DNA of 14,816 nucleotides from a bacterium (GCA_027021085.1 JALUVB010000106.1:1-14816), one strand, 5' to 3'; shown: positions 1 through 6,557, numbered from the stretch's first letter. Program-made: numbers and translations. The notes: a model not told the origin generated them from the sequence alone.

Positions 1-66
1 AAGCAGGCAGGGTTGCGCAGGGACGAGAATTAAGAGAGCGGTAATGAGAAAAGGAGGGGTAAGAAT
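1..66 (+). other. Window edge: possible tail of an upstream gene and leader of the first CDS
   Basis: Two forward frames are open from the window edge: one stops at TAA 31-33 and another at TAA 42-44. Either could be the last codons of an upstream gene of the same operon, but too little is visible to decide or to name it. A strong ribosome site (AAGGAGGGG, 51-59) precedes the ATG at 67. No promoter is evident here, so the operon promoter, and any CsoR operator, probably lies upstream of the window. Confidence 0.25.
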
Positions 67-750
67 ATGCATGGAGAGGGAGTAAGCAGTTACGCTTACA
101 ATAACTGGGGAACGGTGCTTTTTAGTGTTTCCTTCTTTATTTTGTTTGCCCTGGGTTTTTTAAGGCCGAGGAAGAAGGTGGAATGGCGTTCCATGGGCGT
201 ATTTTTCTCCTTCCTGGCGGTGCTCTTTATGGAAATGTACGGTTTTCCCCTTACCATATTTTTGCTGGTTTCTTTGCTGGGCAAGAGCTATCCGGTGCTG
301 GATCCATTTTCCCATGCCAGCGGGCACCTGATTCTGGTATTCCTGGGGCTTGCCCACTCTGCGCTGGCCATGGTGATACTCCATTTTATCAGCAATGGAT
401 TCATATTTTTTGGGCTTTACCTGATGTACAGGGGATGGAAACTTATCTACCAGGCAGGGGGCAAAGAACTGGTGAAAGACGGGATATATGCCCATCTGCG
501 CCATCCCCAGTACGATGGCATATTTTTAATCACCGTTGGTTTTCTTATCCAGTGGCCCTCTTTGACTACTTTGCTCATGTGGCCTATACTTATATTTGCC
601 TACTACAAGTTGGCCATGAGAGAAGAAAGGGAACTGGAAAAGCAGTTCGGGGAGGAATTTTTGCAGTATAAGAAAAGTGTCCCTGCGTTTATCCCCCGAT
701 TAAGGCTGGAGGCAGGAAAAGATTTATCCTGCCCGGTAAAAAAGGAATAG
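67..750 (+). CDS. Isoprenylcysteine carboxyl methyltransferase (ICMT/PEMT)-family membrane protein
   Basis: A 227-residue polytopic membrane protein. Hydrophobic segments lie at about 15-32, 43-70, 88-120 and 150-183. The C-terminal half carries the ICMT/PEMT signature: GIYAHLRHPQYDG (139-151), which binds S-adenosylmethionine in this superfamily, then REERELEKQFGEEF (185-198) and the closing YKKSVPAFIPR (201-211). The N-terminal part (DWRS/EWRS-like segment, MEMYGFPLTI at 56-64, SHASGH at 82-87) matches the version often found in copper and other metal-resistance islands. That resemblance is recalled from family knowledge and was not searched. The substrate is unknown; bacterial homologues need not methylate prenylcysteine. 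The start at 67 is supported by AAGGAGGGG at 51-59. Eight bases separate the gene from the next one, so an operon is likely. The methyltransferase fold is well supported, the function is not. Confidence 0.85.
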   Translation: MHGEGVSSYAYNNWGTVLFSVSFFILFALGFLRPRKKVEWRSMGVFFSFLAVLFMEMYGFPLTIFLLVSLLGKSYPVLDPFSHASGHLILVFLGLAHSALAMVILHFISNGFIFFGLYLMYRGWKLIYQAGGKELVKDGIYAHLRHPQYDGIFLITVGFLIQWPSLTTLLMWPILIFAYYKLAMREERELEKQFGEEFLQYKKSVPAFIPRLRLEAGKDLSCPVKKE

Positions 751-758
751 GGCTTATT

Positions 759-1469
759 ATGCAGCAATACGTGTGGCTCATCTGGTCATTGTTGCTCCTG
801 GTTATCTGGTGCTTCTTTTTTATCTTTAAAAAGAATCTGCGTAAAGAGATGATCTGGGCAAGTGTATGGACGGCACCACTTGGGCTTACTGAGCCGCTCT
901 TCGTTCCCGGGTACTGGAATCCGCCTTCCCTTTTCAACCTGGCAGAAAAAACGGGATTTGATATAGAGAGTATAATCTTTTCCTTTGCTATCGGGGGGTT
1001 AGTGGCCATTATTTATGAGGTGTTTTTTAAGACAAGGCATATTAAAATGGATATAGAGGAACATTACCACAGGCGGCACCGGTTTCATGCCCTGGCTGTA
1101 AGTTCACCCCTGCTTATCTTTGTGGCCCTGGCGGTTTGGACAGATTGGAACCACATATACTGTGCTATTGTTGCAATGTTTTTAGGCGGTATTGCCGCAA
1201 TCATATGCAGGCCTGACCTCAAGAAAAAGGTCTGGGTAGGCGGCTTATTGTTTCTGGGCTTCTACTTTGTATTTTTCGTTACCCTGGTGGCCGTTTTCCC
1301 GAATTATGTAAGAGATGTGTGGAATTTTTCCCAGATATCCGGGGTATTGATTCTGGGAGTGCCCCTGGAGGAGCTTTTGTTTGCCTTTTCCCTGGGTATG
1401 CTGTGGTCGAGTCTTTACGAACATATACACTGGTATAAGTTGGCAGGTGTTCACCGGGCAGGTGCTTAG
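759..1469 (+). CDS. Lycopene cyclase domain-containing membrane protein
   Basis: A 236-residue protein with about seven hydrophobic segments (5-23, 31-48, 70-90, 111-127, 131-150, 158-180, 193-222). It shows the two internal half-repeats of the lycopene cyclase domain family: a GYWNPPSLF segment (51-59) with DIESIIFSFAIGG (68-80), and later VPLEELLFAFSLG (201-213), whose PxEE core is conserved in heterodimeric and fused carotenoid cyclases. No phytoene synthase, desaturase or other carotenoid gene is visible, so lycopene cyclase activity should not be assumed. Many bacteria carry this domain without a carotenoid cluster. It lies between the ICMT-type methyltransferase and the potassium channel. 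The ATG at 759 has an AGGAATAGGG-like ribosome site overlapping the end of the preceding gene. Confidence 0.8.
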   Translation: MQQYVWLIWSLLLLVIWCFFFIFKKNLRKEMIWASVWTAPLGLTEPLFVPGYWNPPSLFNLAEKTGFDIESIIFSFAIGGLVAIIYEVFFKTRHIKMDIEEHYHRRHRFHALAVSSPLLIFVALAVWTDWNHIYCAIVAMFLGGIAAIICRPDLKKKVWVGGLLFLGFYFVFFVTLVAVFPNYVRDVWNFSQISGVLILGVPLEELLFAFSLGMLWSSLYEHIHWYKLAGVHRAGA

Positions 1470-1474
1470 AGAAA

Positions 1475-2218
1475 ATGGATAAAGAGACGCAAGATATCTG
1501 GGTCCGCTTGAAACTGAGCGTGGCGGTGCTCATCCTGGTGGTGATAGCAGGAACGTTCGGCTTTCGCTTTTTTGAGAAGGGAAATGTTCCTACGCTGTTA
1601 GATTCATTTTTTTTCACCCTGGTTACTATTACCACGATTGGCTACGGTAATATTACTCCCCAGACCCTGGCTGGAAAGATTCTGGATATTATAGTAATTT
1701 TACTGGGGGTGGGGACAGTTCTGGTTACTTTCCAGACTATTTTTGAGGTTATCGTGAGAAAGAGAATAAAGGAGGTGTTGAGATTGCCTGCAGGAGCAAT
1801 GGATAAGAAAAATCATTTTATTGTCTGTGGATACGGTAAAGTGGGAAGGGCCCTGGTTAAGAGATTGGTGCAGGAAAGTGCACAATTTGTAGTAATAGAG
1901 AACGATTCCGAAAAGGTAAAAGAGATGGTTCAGGCTGGTATTCCCGTGGTGGAGGGGGATGCGCGGCAGGATGAAGTGCTGGAAAGGGCCGGGATTAAAA
2001 AGGCCAGGTATCTTCTGGCCTCCCTGGATGATTCGTATAATGTTTTCATTGCCTTAACGGCCAAGATGCTTAATCCGGATTTAAAGGTTATTTGCAAAAC
2101 GGAGGATGTAATGAACGAAGCCAAGTTGAAGAAAGCAGGAGCTGACGAGGTGGTTCTCTGCCACGACATGGGAGCCCAGATGATGCTGGAGCGAACCGGA
2201 GAGGAGAAAGATGATTAA
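1475..2218 (+). CDS. Two-TM potassium channel with RCK/TrkA-N domain (MthK-like)
   Basis: A 247-residue membrane channel. The layout is an inner helix at about 13-32, a pore helix, the selectivity filter TTIGYGN (53-59), a second helix at about 66-93, then an RCK (TrkA-N) Rossmann domain. That domain opens at HFIVCGYGKVGRALVKRL (114-131) with a typical GxGxxG turn, and has an acidic end to the second strand (VVIEND) and EGDARQDEVL. This is the MthK/Kch plan: potassium selectivity with cytoplasmic ligand or nucleotide gating. At 247 residues it ends after RCK-N and has no TrkA-C domain, so it is shorter than MthK (336). The ATG at 1475 lies 5 bases after the preceding stop, and the last 8 bases overlap the next gene (ATGATTAA), indicating translational coupling. 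An internal Met109 sits where MthK has its Met107 internal start. Confidence 0.9.
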   Translation: MDKETQDIWVRLKLSVAVLILVVIAGTFGFRFFEKGNVPTLLDSFFFTLVTITTIGYGNITPQTLAGKILDIIVILLGVGTVLVTFQTIFEVIVRKRIKEVLRLPAGAMDKKNHFIVCGYGKVGRALVKRLVQESAQFVVIENDSEKVKEMVQAGIPVVEGDARQDEVLERAGIKKARYLLASLDDSYNVFIALTAKMLNPDLKVICKTEDVMNEAKLKKAGADEVVLCHDMGAQMMLERTGEEKDD

Positions 2219-3275
2219 AGACCCTGTCTGCGGAATGGAAATTGAGGAAGAGGAGTTTACTATTGAATTTGAGGGGAAGAAATACTATTTTTGTTCGGCA
2301 GGTTGTAAGAATAAGTTTAAGAATTCTCCCCGGAAGTTTTCCCGGGAGTATATTCATGACCTGGTTATCATTGGCGGTGGCCCGGCCGGGGTTACTGCGG
2401 CTGTATATGCTTCCGTGTTGAAGATAGATACCATGGTGGTAACCATGGATATAGGCGGTCAGGCGGTGGATAGTTCAAAAATCAAGAATTATATGGGGTT
2501 TGACTTTATCACGGGGAAAGAACTTACCAACAAGTTTAAAAACCAGTTTCTGCATCAACATTACCTGGACCACATGATAGATGAGGTGGTTAAAATTAAT
2601 CGAAGAGGAAAAGGGTTTGAGGTATTGACTAAGTCAGGGAAAACGATTCGTACTCGTTCTGTCATTATCGCCACGGGGATGAAACGGAGGAGGTTGGGGG
2701 TCCCCGGGGAGGAACGTTTGCTCCGAAAAGGTGTATCCTACAGTTCGGTCCAGGATACGGCTCTATTCAAGGGTATGGATGTGGTGGTTATCGGGGGAGG
2801 TAACTCTGGCATCCAGACTGCCAACGATTTGAAGAAGCTGGGCTGCAGGGTAACTTTAGTCTCGCAGGGAAAGCTTATAGGCGATGATGCTGATATTGAG
2901 AAACTGAAAAAAAGTGAAAGAGTGAATATACTGGAGGGATACGATGTGGAGGAAATCAGGGGTAAGGATAAAGTGGAAAGTGTGCTGGTGCAGTCGCGGG
3001 ATAACCTGATAAGGAAGGAGATTCCCTGTGGAGGTGTCTTTATCCAGATAGGGCTTTTGCCGAATACGGAGTTCTGTCGTGGGCTGGTTAAATTGAATGA
3101 AAAAGGGGAAATAGTAATAAATCCTGATTGTTCCACTAACGTGGAAGGAATATTTGCCTGTGGGGATGTAACTAACGCTTTTGGCAAGAGGATAGTTATT
3201 GCTTCCGGGGAAGGGGCCAAGGCTGCCCTGAGAGCTAAAAAGTATCTTCTGGAGAAAAAGGAAATGCTGGAATGA
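2211..3275 (+). CDS. YHS domain fused to thioredoxin-reductase-like flavoprotein lacking CxxC
   Basis: A 354-residue fusion. Residues 1-43 form a YHS domain with DPVCGM (4-9) and YYFCSAGC (25-32), so Cys7, Cys28 and Cys32 are candidate ligands for copper or another soft metal. Residues 48-354 are a thioredoxin-reductase-like flavoprotein: FAD site GGGPAG (55-60), GGQ (82-84), IATG (153-156), NAD(P)H site GGGNSG (195-200) and the C-terminal FAD motif CGD of FACGDVTNAFG. Where thioredoxin reductase reads SACATCDG, this protein reads SYSSVQDT (176-183). Both redox cysteines are therefore gone, while Asp182 remains at the catalytic-acid position. It cannot act as a canonical thioredoxin reductase. 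Options are a ferredoxin-NADP reductase-like enzyme or direct electron transfer to a metal or thiol held by the YHS domain; both are inference. The start has GGAG upstream and overlaps the channel gene by 8 bases. Confidence 0.88.
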   Translation: MIKDPVCGMEIEEEEFTIEFEGKKYYFCSAGCKNKFKNSPRKFSREYIHDLVIIGGGPAGVTAAVYASVLKIDTMVVTMDIGGQAVDSSKIKNYMGFDFITGKELTNKFKNQFLHQHYLDHMIDEVVKINRRGKGFEVLTKSGKTIRTRSVIIATGMKRRRLGVPGEERLLRKGVSYSSVQDTALFKGMDVVVIGGGNSGIQTANDLKKLGCRVTLVSQGKLIGDDADIEKLKKSERVNILEGYDVEEIRGKDKVESVLVQSRDNLIRKEIPCGGVFIQIGLLPNTEFCRGLVKLNEKGEIVINPDCSTNVEGIFACGDVTNAFGKRIVIASGEGAKAALRAKKYLLEKKEMLE

Positions 3276-3340
3276 AAAGGAAATAGGAGATTTTTATAGT
3301 TGTAGTATTAAGTGAGGTTTAGTTAAAAAGGAGAGAAATA

Positions 3341-3625
3341 ATGGACCATAAGATTACTCATTCAGAAAGTCTGGTGGATTTGAAAAGAATCGAGGGGCAG
3401 ATTCGGGGAATTCAGAAAATGATTGAGGAGAGGAAATACTGTGTGGATATTGTAATCCAGATTTATGCCGCTATCAATGCGCTCCGTCGGGTATCAGAAA
3501 AAATCTTTTCCAAGCATATTGAACACTGCGTAGTGGAATCTTTGCAGGGAAAATCCGATGAGGAAAAGAGGCAAAAGATAGACGAAGTAATGGATATTAT
3601 CAGGAGGATTCACAAGTTAAGATAA
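3341..3625 (+). CDS. CsoR/RcnR-family metal-sensing transcriptional repressor
   Basis: A 94-residue all-helical protein of the CsoR/RcnR/FrmR (DUF156) family. The conserved LKRIEGQIRGIQKMIEE helix spans 14-30. Sensor residues Cys34, His59 and Cys63 match the C-H-C Cu(I) site of CsoR, and Tyr33 precedes the first Cys as in Mycobacterium CsoR. The N-terminal His3 and His7 leave an InrS-like H-C-H-C nickel site possible. Formaldehyde-type FrmR and persulfide-type CstR are less likely because His59 and Cys63 are both present. In the family, the apo-tetramer binds operator DNA and metal releases it. The ATG at 3341 has AAGGAGAG 8-15 bases upstream. The gene closes the plus-strand set after a 65-base gap, so it probably represses this operon through a promoter outside the window. 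Confidence 0.93.
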   Translation: MDHKITHSESLVDLKRIEGQIRGIQKMIEERKYCVDIVIQIYAAINALRRVSEKIFSKHIEHCVVESLQGKSDEEKRQKIDEVMDIIRRIHKLR

Positions 3626-3689
3626 CCTGCCTCTAGTAATTAGCTTTGTTTTCCTGCGCAGGGTATAAAAGAGCGGTGTCCGGATGTTC

Positions 3690-3707
3690 ACACCCTCTAA
3701 CGGGTGT
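3690..3707 (+). terminator. Possible weak terminator hairpin after the csoR-like gene
   Basis: Six-base stem ACACCC / GGGTGT with a six-base loop (TCTAAC), followed by TTCCTT rather than a clean T run. It lies in the 119-base space between the convergent csoR-like and MGMT genes, where a terminator is expected. The T tract is poor, so the hairpin is only a candidate. Confidence 0.35.
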
Positions 3708-3744
3708 TCCTTGCATAAAGTATAGGGAGAATCGCCTGATTGCT

Positions 3745-4230
3745 TTATTCCCTTCTTCCCCGGCAACATTTGCCTGACTCCAGCGCCAGGAGTCTTTTCT
3801 TCCACCCTTCCCCCCAGGAAAATCCGCCTATTTCCCCGTTGCTTTTTACTACCCTGTGGCAGGGAATGATAAGAGGAACCCTGTTTTTGCCCAGAACATG
3901 CCCTACCCAGCGCCATTTACCGGGGAATCCGCTTCTTTCAGCCACCTGCCGGTAACTTTCCGTCTTGCCGTAGGGAATGTTTCTTACTGTTTCAAGCACT
4001 TTTCTTTCTCCCGGGGAATATCCTTCCCAATCTACTGTAATATCCTGGAAATCCTCTTGCTGAATACCTTCCAAGTAGAGTTTGACTCTCTCTGGTATAG
4101 ATGTAAAGTAAGGAGTGGCTTTACTTATCTTTTTTACCCTTCTCAAAGAATATACTCCCCGGGAAGTTAAAATTAACTCAAAGAAACCCCAGGCAGTGGA
4201 GAATATTACAATGCACTTTTGCCGTGCCAT
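3745..4230 (-). CDS. ogt: Methylated-DNA--[protein]-cysteine S-methyltransferase (Ogt/MGMT)
   Basis: A 161-residue suicide repair protein that moves the methyl group from O6-methylguanine (and O4-methylthymine) in DNA to its own cysteine. The active-site motif IIPCHRVV (121-128) places the acceptor at Cys124. Upstream are the DNA-binding helix-turn-helix region with IPYGKTESYRQVAE (85-98, Tyr93 conserved) and the arginine finger at Arg107 in RWVG, where most homologues read RAVG. The N-terminal strand region (residues 5-30) is typical of the Ogt class. There is no Ada metal or AraC domain, so this is the stand-alone enzyme. No good ribosome site precedes the ATG at 4230. The gene is 95 bases downstream of the O-antigen-ligase-like gene on the same strand and convergent with the csoR-like gene. 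No functional link to the neighbours is evident. Confidence 0.93.
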   Translation of the reverse strand: MARQKCIVIFSTAWGFFELILTSRGVYSLRRVKKISKATPYFTSIPERVKLYLEGIQQEDFQDITVDWEGYSPGERKVLETVRNIPYGKTESYRQVAERSGFPGKWRWVGHVLGKNRVPLIIPCHRVVKSNGEIGGFSWGEGWKKRLLALESGKCCRGRRE

Positions 4231-4291
4231 ATCTAAAACCTTAAATTTCCTGCATCTCGGATGTGCCCCGGTAAATACCCTTAGGGCTCAA

Positions 4292-4311
4292 CCCCGGATA
4301 AAATACCGGGG
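4292..4311 (-). other. Hairpin between the O-antigen-ligase-like gene and the MGMT gene
   Basis: A perfect six-base stem CCCCGG / CCGGGG around the loop ATAAAATA, 14 bases downstream of the ligase-like stop codon. On the minus strand no T tract follows it, so it may slow or partly terminate transcription, or act as a 3' stability element. It is not a clear intrinsic terminator. Confidence 0.35.
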
Positions 4312-4325
4312 AAGCAATTCTCTGC

Positions 4326-5870
4326 TCATTTCCCATCCCTGTTCCCTGTTAATTCCCGCAGGATTTCCCGGAGTTTGGGGTGTCTCAGGCCCAGTAAGTA
4401 GGCTTTTTTTGCCAGCCGTAAGGCTTCTTCCTTTTTCCCCTCTTCCTGCTTCAATATTGAGAGGGAGTAATAAAGGAATGGATTTCCGGGGTTATAGCGC
4501 TGGCTTCTCTGTAATTCTCTCTCCCCTGCGTTTTTCTTGCCCTCTTCCAGGTAAAAGATTCCCTTGCGAAAATGGTATTCTCCTATAAGAATCCTGCCCA
4601 GGGAGAAAAGAGAGAAGAGCAGTAGAGGTAAAAGTATGATGAGTGATAATTTGCTTAACAGGGTGGAGTGCCAGCTAAAACTGCTTTTCCCTCTCCTGCG
4701 GAGACGGGAAGGTTCTGGCACGGCGGGAAGGTTTGCCACTGTATCTCTTCCCGGCAGGTAAAGAAGCAATGGAATGAGAAACAGCAGAGTTACTGAAGGC
4801 ATGTACAGGGGGAAACTTACTATGCTTAGCATTAACCAGGTAATCAGAGAGAAGGCTATGAATCTCTCCGGCGATTTCTTTATTCTGAAAAAGCGCCTGG
4901 CTATAAAAACGAAGGGCGAGTAGAAGAGCAGAAAGCCTATAATCCCTGTCTCAGATAGTATTTGCAGAAAATCATTGTGCAGGTATTTTTCCATAAAAAA
5001 AGGAGGCAGGAAGGGGAAATGCCTTCTTAAGGGGGCTTGAAAAACAGAGTAGTTCTTCAACACTCCCCCCAGCCCTGTTCCGATAACAGGATGGGAGAGA
5101 AACATCCTGCTGCCTACTTCCCAGTTAAACAATCTCCAGTAAAATGAATGCGGGGGAAGAAACCTGAAAGCAAAATACAGAGAGAGCAGAAGGATAATTA
5201 ATCCCGGAAATATAATGTATCTTTTCCCCGGATAATAAATAAAGCTCCAGACAAGGGAACTGGCTATAAGTGAAATATAGGCACCCTCTGAACGGGAGAG
5301 CAAAAGGGCAAGCAGGATAAGGGCAGGGAAAACCAGTTGCCATTTTTTCTTTAACAGGGAGAGAGAAAGGGGGAAAAGCACGGCCATGTAGGCGCCTAAT
5401 TTATTGGGATTTCCCAGTGTGCCGAAGGTTTCCTGGGGGAAATTATATTTCCATTGCCCGGGAAATCCCAGAAGTTTTTCATAGAGAGCAGCCAGGGACA
5501 CGAATACTCCGATAAAAACAATGTATGTAATTATTCTCTCATGGTTATACTCCGGCAGCAGAAGGAGAGAGACAGAGAGTATGAGATAGAAAAATGGCAG
5601 CCATCCTTCAGGATGAAAACTCAAAGGTAATCCCCGCAGGGCAGAAAACAGGAAATAAATAATAGAGAGGATAAAAAGAGACAGGAGAGGTAAGCCCGGG
5701 ATTCTGAGTTTTCTTTCTCTCAAGATTGCCAGGATGGTAAAGAATGCTACCATAAGGATGCCGGCCTCTGAAAGAATGGATTTAAGAATTTCCGGTCTGA
5801 TAAAAGGGAAAAGATAAACTGGCAAGAGAAGCAGGAAAAAGAGAGGAGAGAAAATTTTTCTGGAGTCCAT
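4326..5870 (-). CDS. O-antigen ligase family (Wzy_C) membrane protein with C-terminal TPR region
   Basis: About 514 residues, with roughly ten to twelve membrane segments between residue 8 and 415. The Wzy_C signature follows a long extracytoplasmic loop: WRLFNWEVGSRMFLSHPVIG, then TGLGGVLKNYS, a loop ending EKYLHND, and ILSETGIIG. These Arg and His residues match those conserved in WaaL/Wzy/PglL ligases and polymerases that act on undecaprenyl-linked glycans in the periplasm. The last 80-90 residues (from about GEYHFRKGIFYLEEG) form a soluble TPR-like helical tail. The acceptor could be lipid A core, another glycan or a protein, and sequence alone cannot separate these. I prefer ATG 5870; a GTG at 5873 would add one residue. 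No glycosyltransferase or other surface-polysaccharide gene is nearby, so it seems an orphan. Its 3' neighbour on the same strand is the MGMT gene. Confidence 0.85.
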   Translation of the reverse strand: MDSRKIFSPLFFLLLLPVYLFPFIRPEILKSILSEAGILMVAFFTILAILRERKLRIPGLPLLSLFILSIIYFLFSALRGLPLSFHPEGWLPFFYLILSVSLLLLPEYNHERIITYIVFIGVFVSLAALYEKLLGFPGQWKYNFPQETFGTLGNPNKLGAYMAVLFPLSLSLLKKKWQLVFPALILLALLLSRSEGAYISLIASSLVWSFIYYPGKRYIIFPGLIILLLSLYFAFRFLPPHSFYWRLFNWEVGSRMFLSHPVIGTGLGGVLKNYSVFQAPLRRHFPFLPPFFMEKYLHNDFLQILSETGIIGFLLFYSPFVFIARRFFRIKKSPERFIAFSLITWLMLSIVSFPLYMPSVTLLFLIPLLLYLPGRDTVANLPAVPEPSRLRRRGKSSFSWHSTLLSKLSLIILLPLLLFSLFSLGRILIGEYHFRKGIFYLEEGKKNAGERELQRSQRYNPGNPFLYYSLSILKQEEGKKEEALRLAKKAYLLGLRHPKLREILRELTGNRDGK

Positions 5871-6026
5871 CACATATTAAGAATGCCTGTCCTTCCTTCC
5901 CGTCTCATACCCGGGAAAAGACACCCCTGGTGCAGGAAAGTAATTTCAACCAATGTCTCATTGTACCTGTGAAGGGGAATGTTTGCAATATCGCGGCCAG
6001 GCGGGTAAGAAACCAGCATGCCAGGC

Positions 6027-6135
6027 TACTAACTTACTATTCACTGTTCACTGCTTACTGTTCACTATCCTCCCAGTCTATAGTCTAAAGTCTATAGTCT
6101 AAGGTCTATCCTGCTTCCCTCACTACTTGCTACTG
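6027..6135. repeat. Degenerate short-motif repeat cluster, copy 1
   Basis: A gene-free stretch built of three short families: TTCACTGTTCACT-like units (6036-6070), AGTCTATAGTCTAA-like units (6074-6109), and CCCTCACTACTTGCTACT-like units (6117-6135). The 32 bases 6039-6070 recur at 14765-14796 with one mismatch, and the AGTCTA units recur at 14391-14398 and 14485-14646. No constant spacer structure is present, so it is not a CRISPR array, and no gene lies in it. The rest of the 5871-6212 gap shows nothing recognisable apart from the terminator at 6163-6195. Confidence 0.8.
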
Positions 6136-6162
6136 AAAATCCTTGCTCTCCTGAAAAAAAGA

Positions 6163-6195
6163 AGGGGGATGGGTTAAATGTAAGCCCATCCCTCT
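6163..6195 (-). terminator. Intrinsic terminator after the Met-rich exported protein gene
   Basis: Eight-base GC-rich core stem GGGATGGG (6166-6173) / CCCATCCC (6185-6192), extendable to about 11 pairs. On the minus strand it is followed by CTTCTTTTTTT. It lies 17 bases after the Met-rich protein's stop codon and should end the ECF sigma operon. The opposite side is also T-rich, so some plus-strand termination is possible. Confidence 0.85.
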
Positions 6196-6212
6196 CTTTT
6201 CTTTAAGATCTG

Positions 6213-6557
6213 CTACTCTTTGTCCTTGTTCATCATGCCACCGCCCATCATCCCACCACCCATCATGCCTTTTCCCTGCATGGGGCAATCCATATTCATT
6301 TTTTTTCCGTGCATGCCGGCTGAGGCGATATGTTTAAGAACTTTCTGGTACCAGGAGGAGCGTTCTTTAATTGCTTTGACTACCTCGGGTTTATCTGAAG
6401 TAATTGTAACCTGCAGCCCATTGTCAATATTTTTTACGGTAACTTCAACATCTTCCAGTTTGGAAGGAGTCGAGGCATCGTGGGCATAGAGTACACCCGC
6501 TGTCAGCAAACCTGCCAGCATTGCAAAGCCAAAACTGAACAGAATAAATCTTTTCAT
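6213..6557 (-). CDS. Small exported Met-rich protein, unknown function
   Basis: A 114-residue protein with a clear signal peptide (MKRF, then a hydrophobic stretch 4-22 and likely cleavage after LYA at 23-25). The mature part has a strand-rich segment EVTVKNIDNGLQVTITSD (38-55), a helix with SSWYQKVLKHIA, then KKMNMDCPMQGKGMM and a tail of three GMM/GGGMM units before KDKE. Met, His (26, 76, 83) and Cys91 give it the look of a periplasmic Cu(I)/Ag(I)-binding protein, which is inference. I do not recognise a named family. The ATG at 6557 has a strong GAGGAGGTG ribosome site. It lies 61 bases after the DUF5667 gene and just before a terminator, so it is probably the last gene of the ECF sigma operon. 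The GGGMM units also form an imperfect DNA tandem repeat (6229-6268). Confidence 0.75.
   Translation of the reverse strand: MKRFILFSFGFAMLAGLLTAGVLYAHDASTPSKLEDVEVTVKNIDNGLQVTITSDKPEVVKAIKERSSWYQKVLKHIASAGMHGKKMNMDCPMQGKGMMGGGMMGGGMMNKDKE

Noticed and set aside
183-671. Long alternative-frame open frames inside the ICMT-type gene (both strands)
   Set aside because: They overlap a gene with clear family motifs and show no recognisable domain or ribosome site.
2211-3275. Selenocysteine replacing the lost redox cysteine in the YHS fusion
   Set aside because: The codons at 178-181 are AGT, TCG, GTC and CAG. No in-frame TGA occurs, so the site is truly Ser-Ser-Val-Gln.
6027-6135. CRISPR array
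   Set aside because: Repeat units are short, variable and adjacent, with no unique spacers of constant length and no cas genes nearby.
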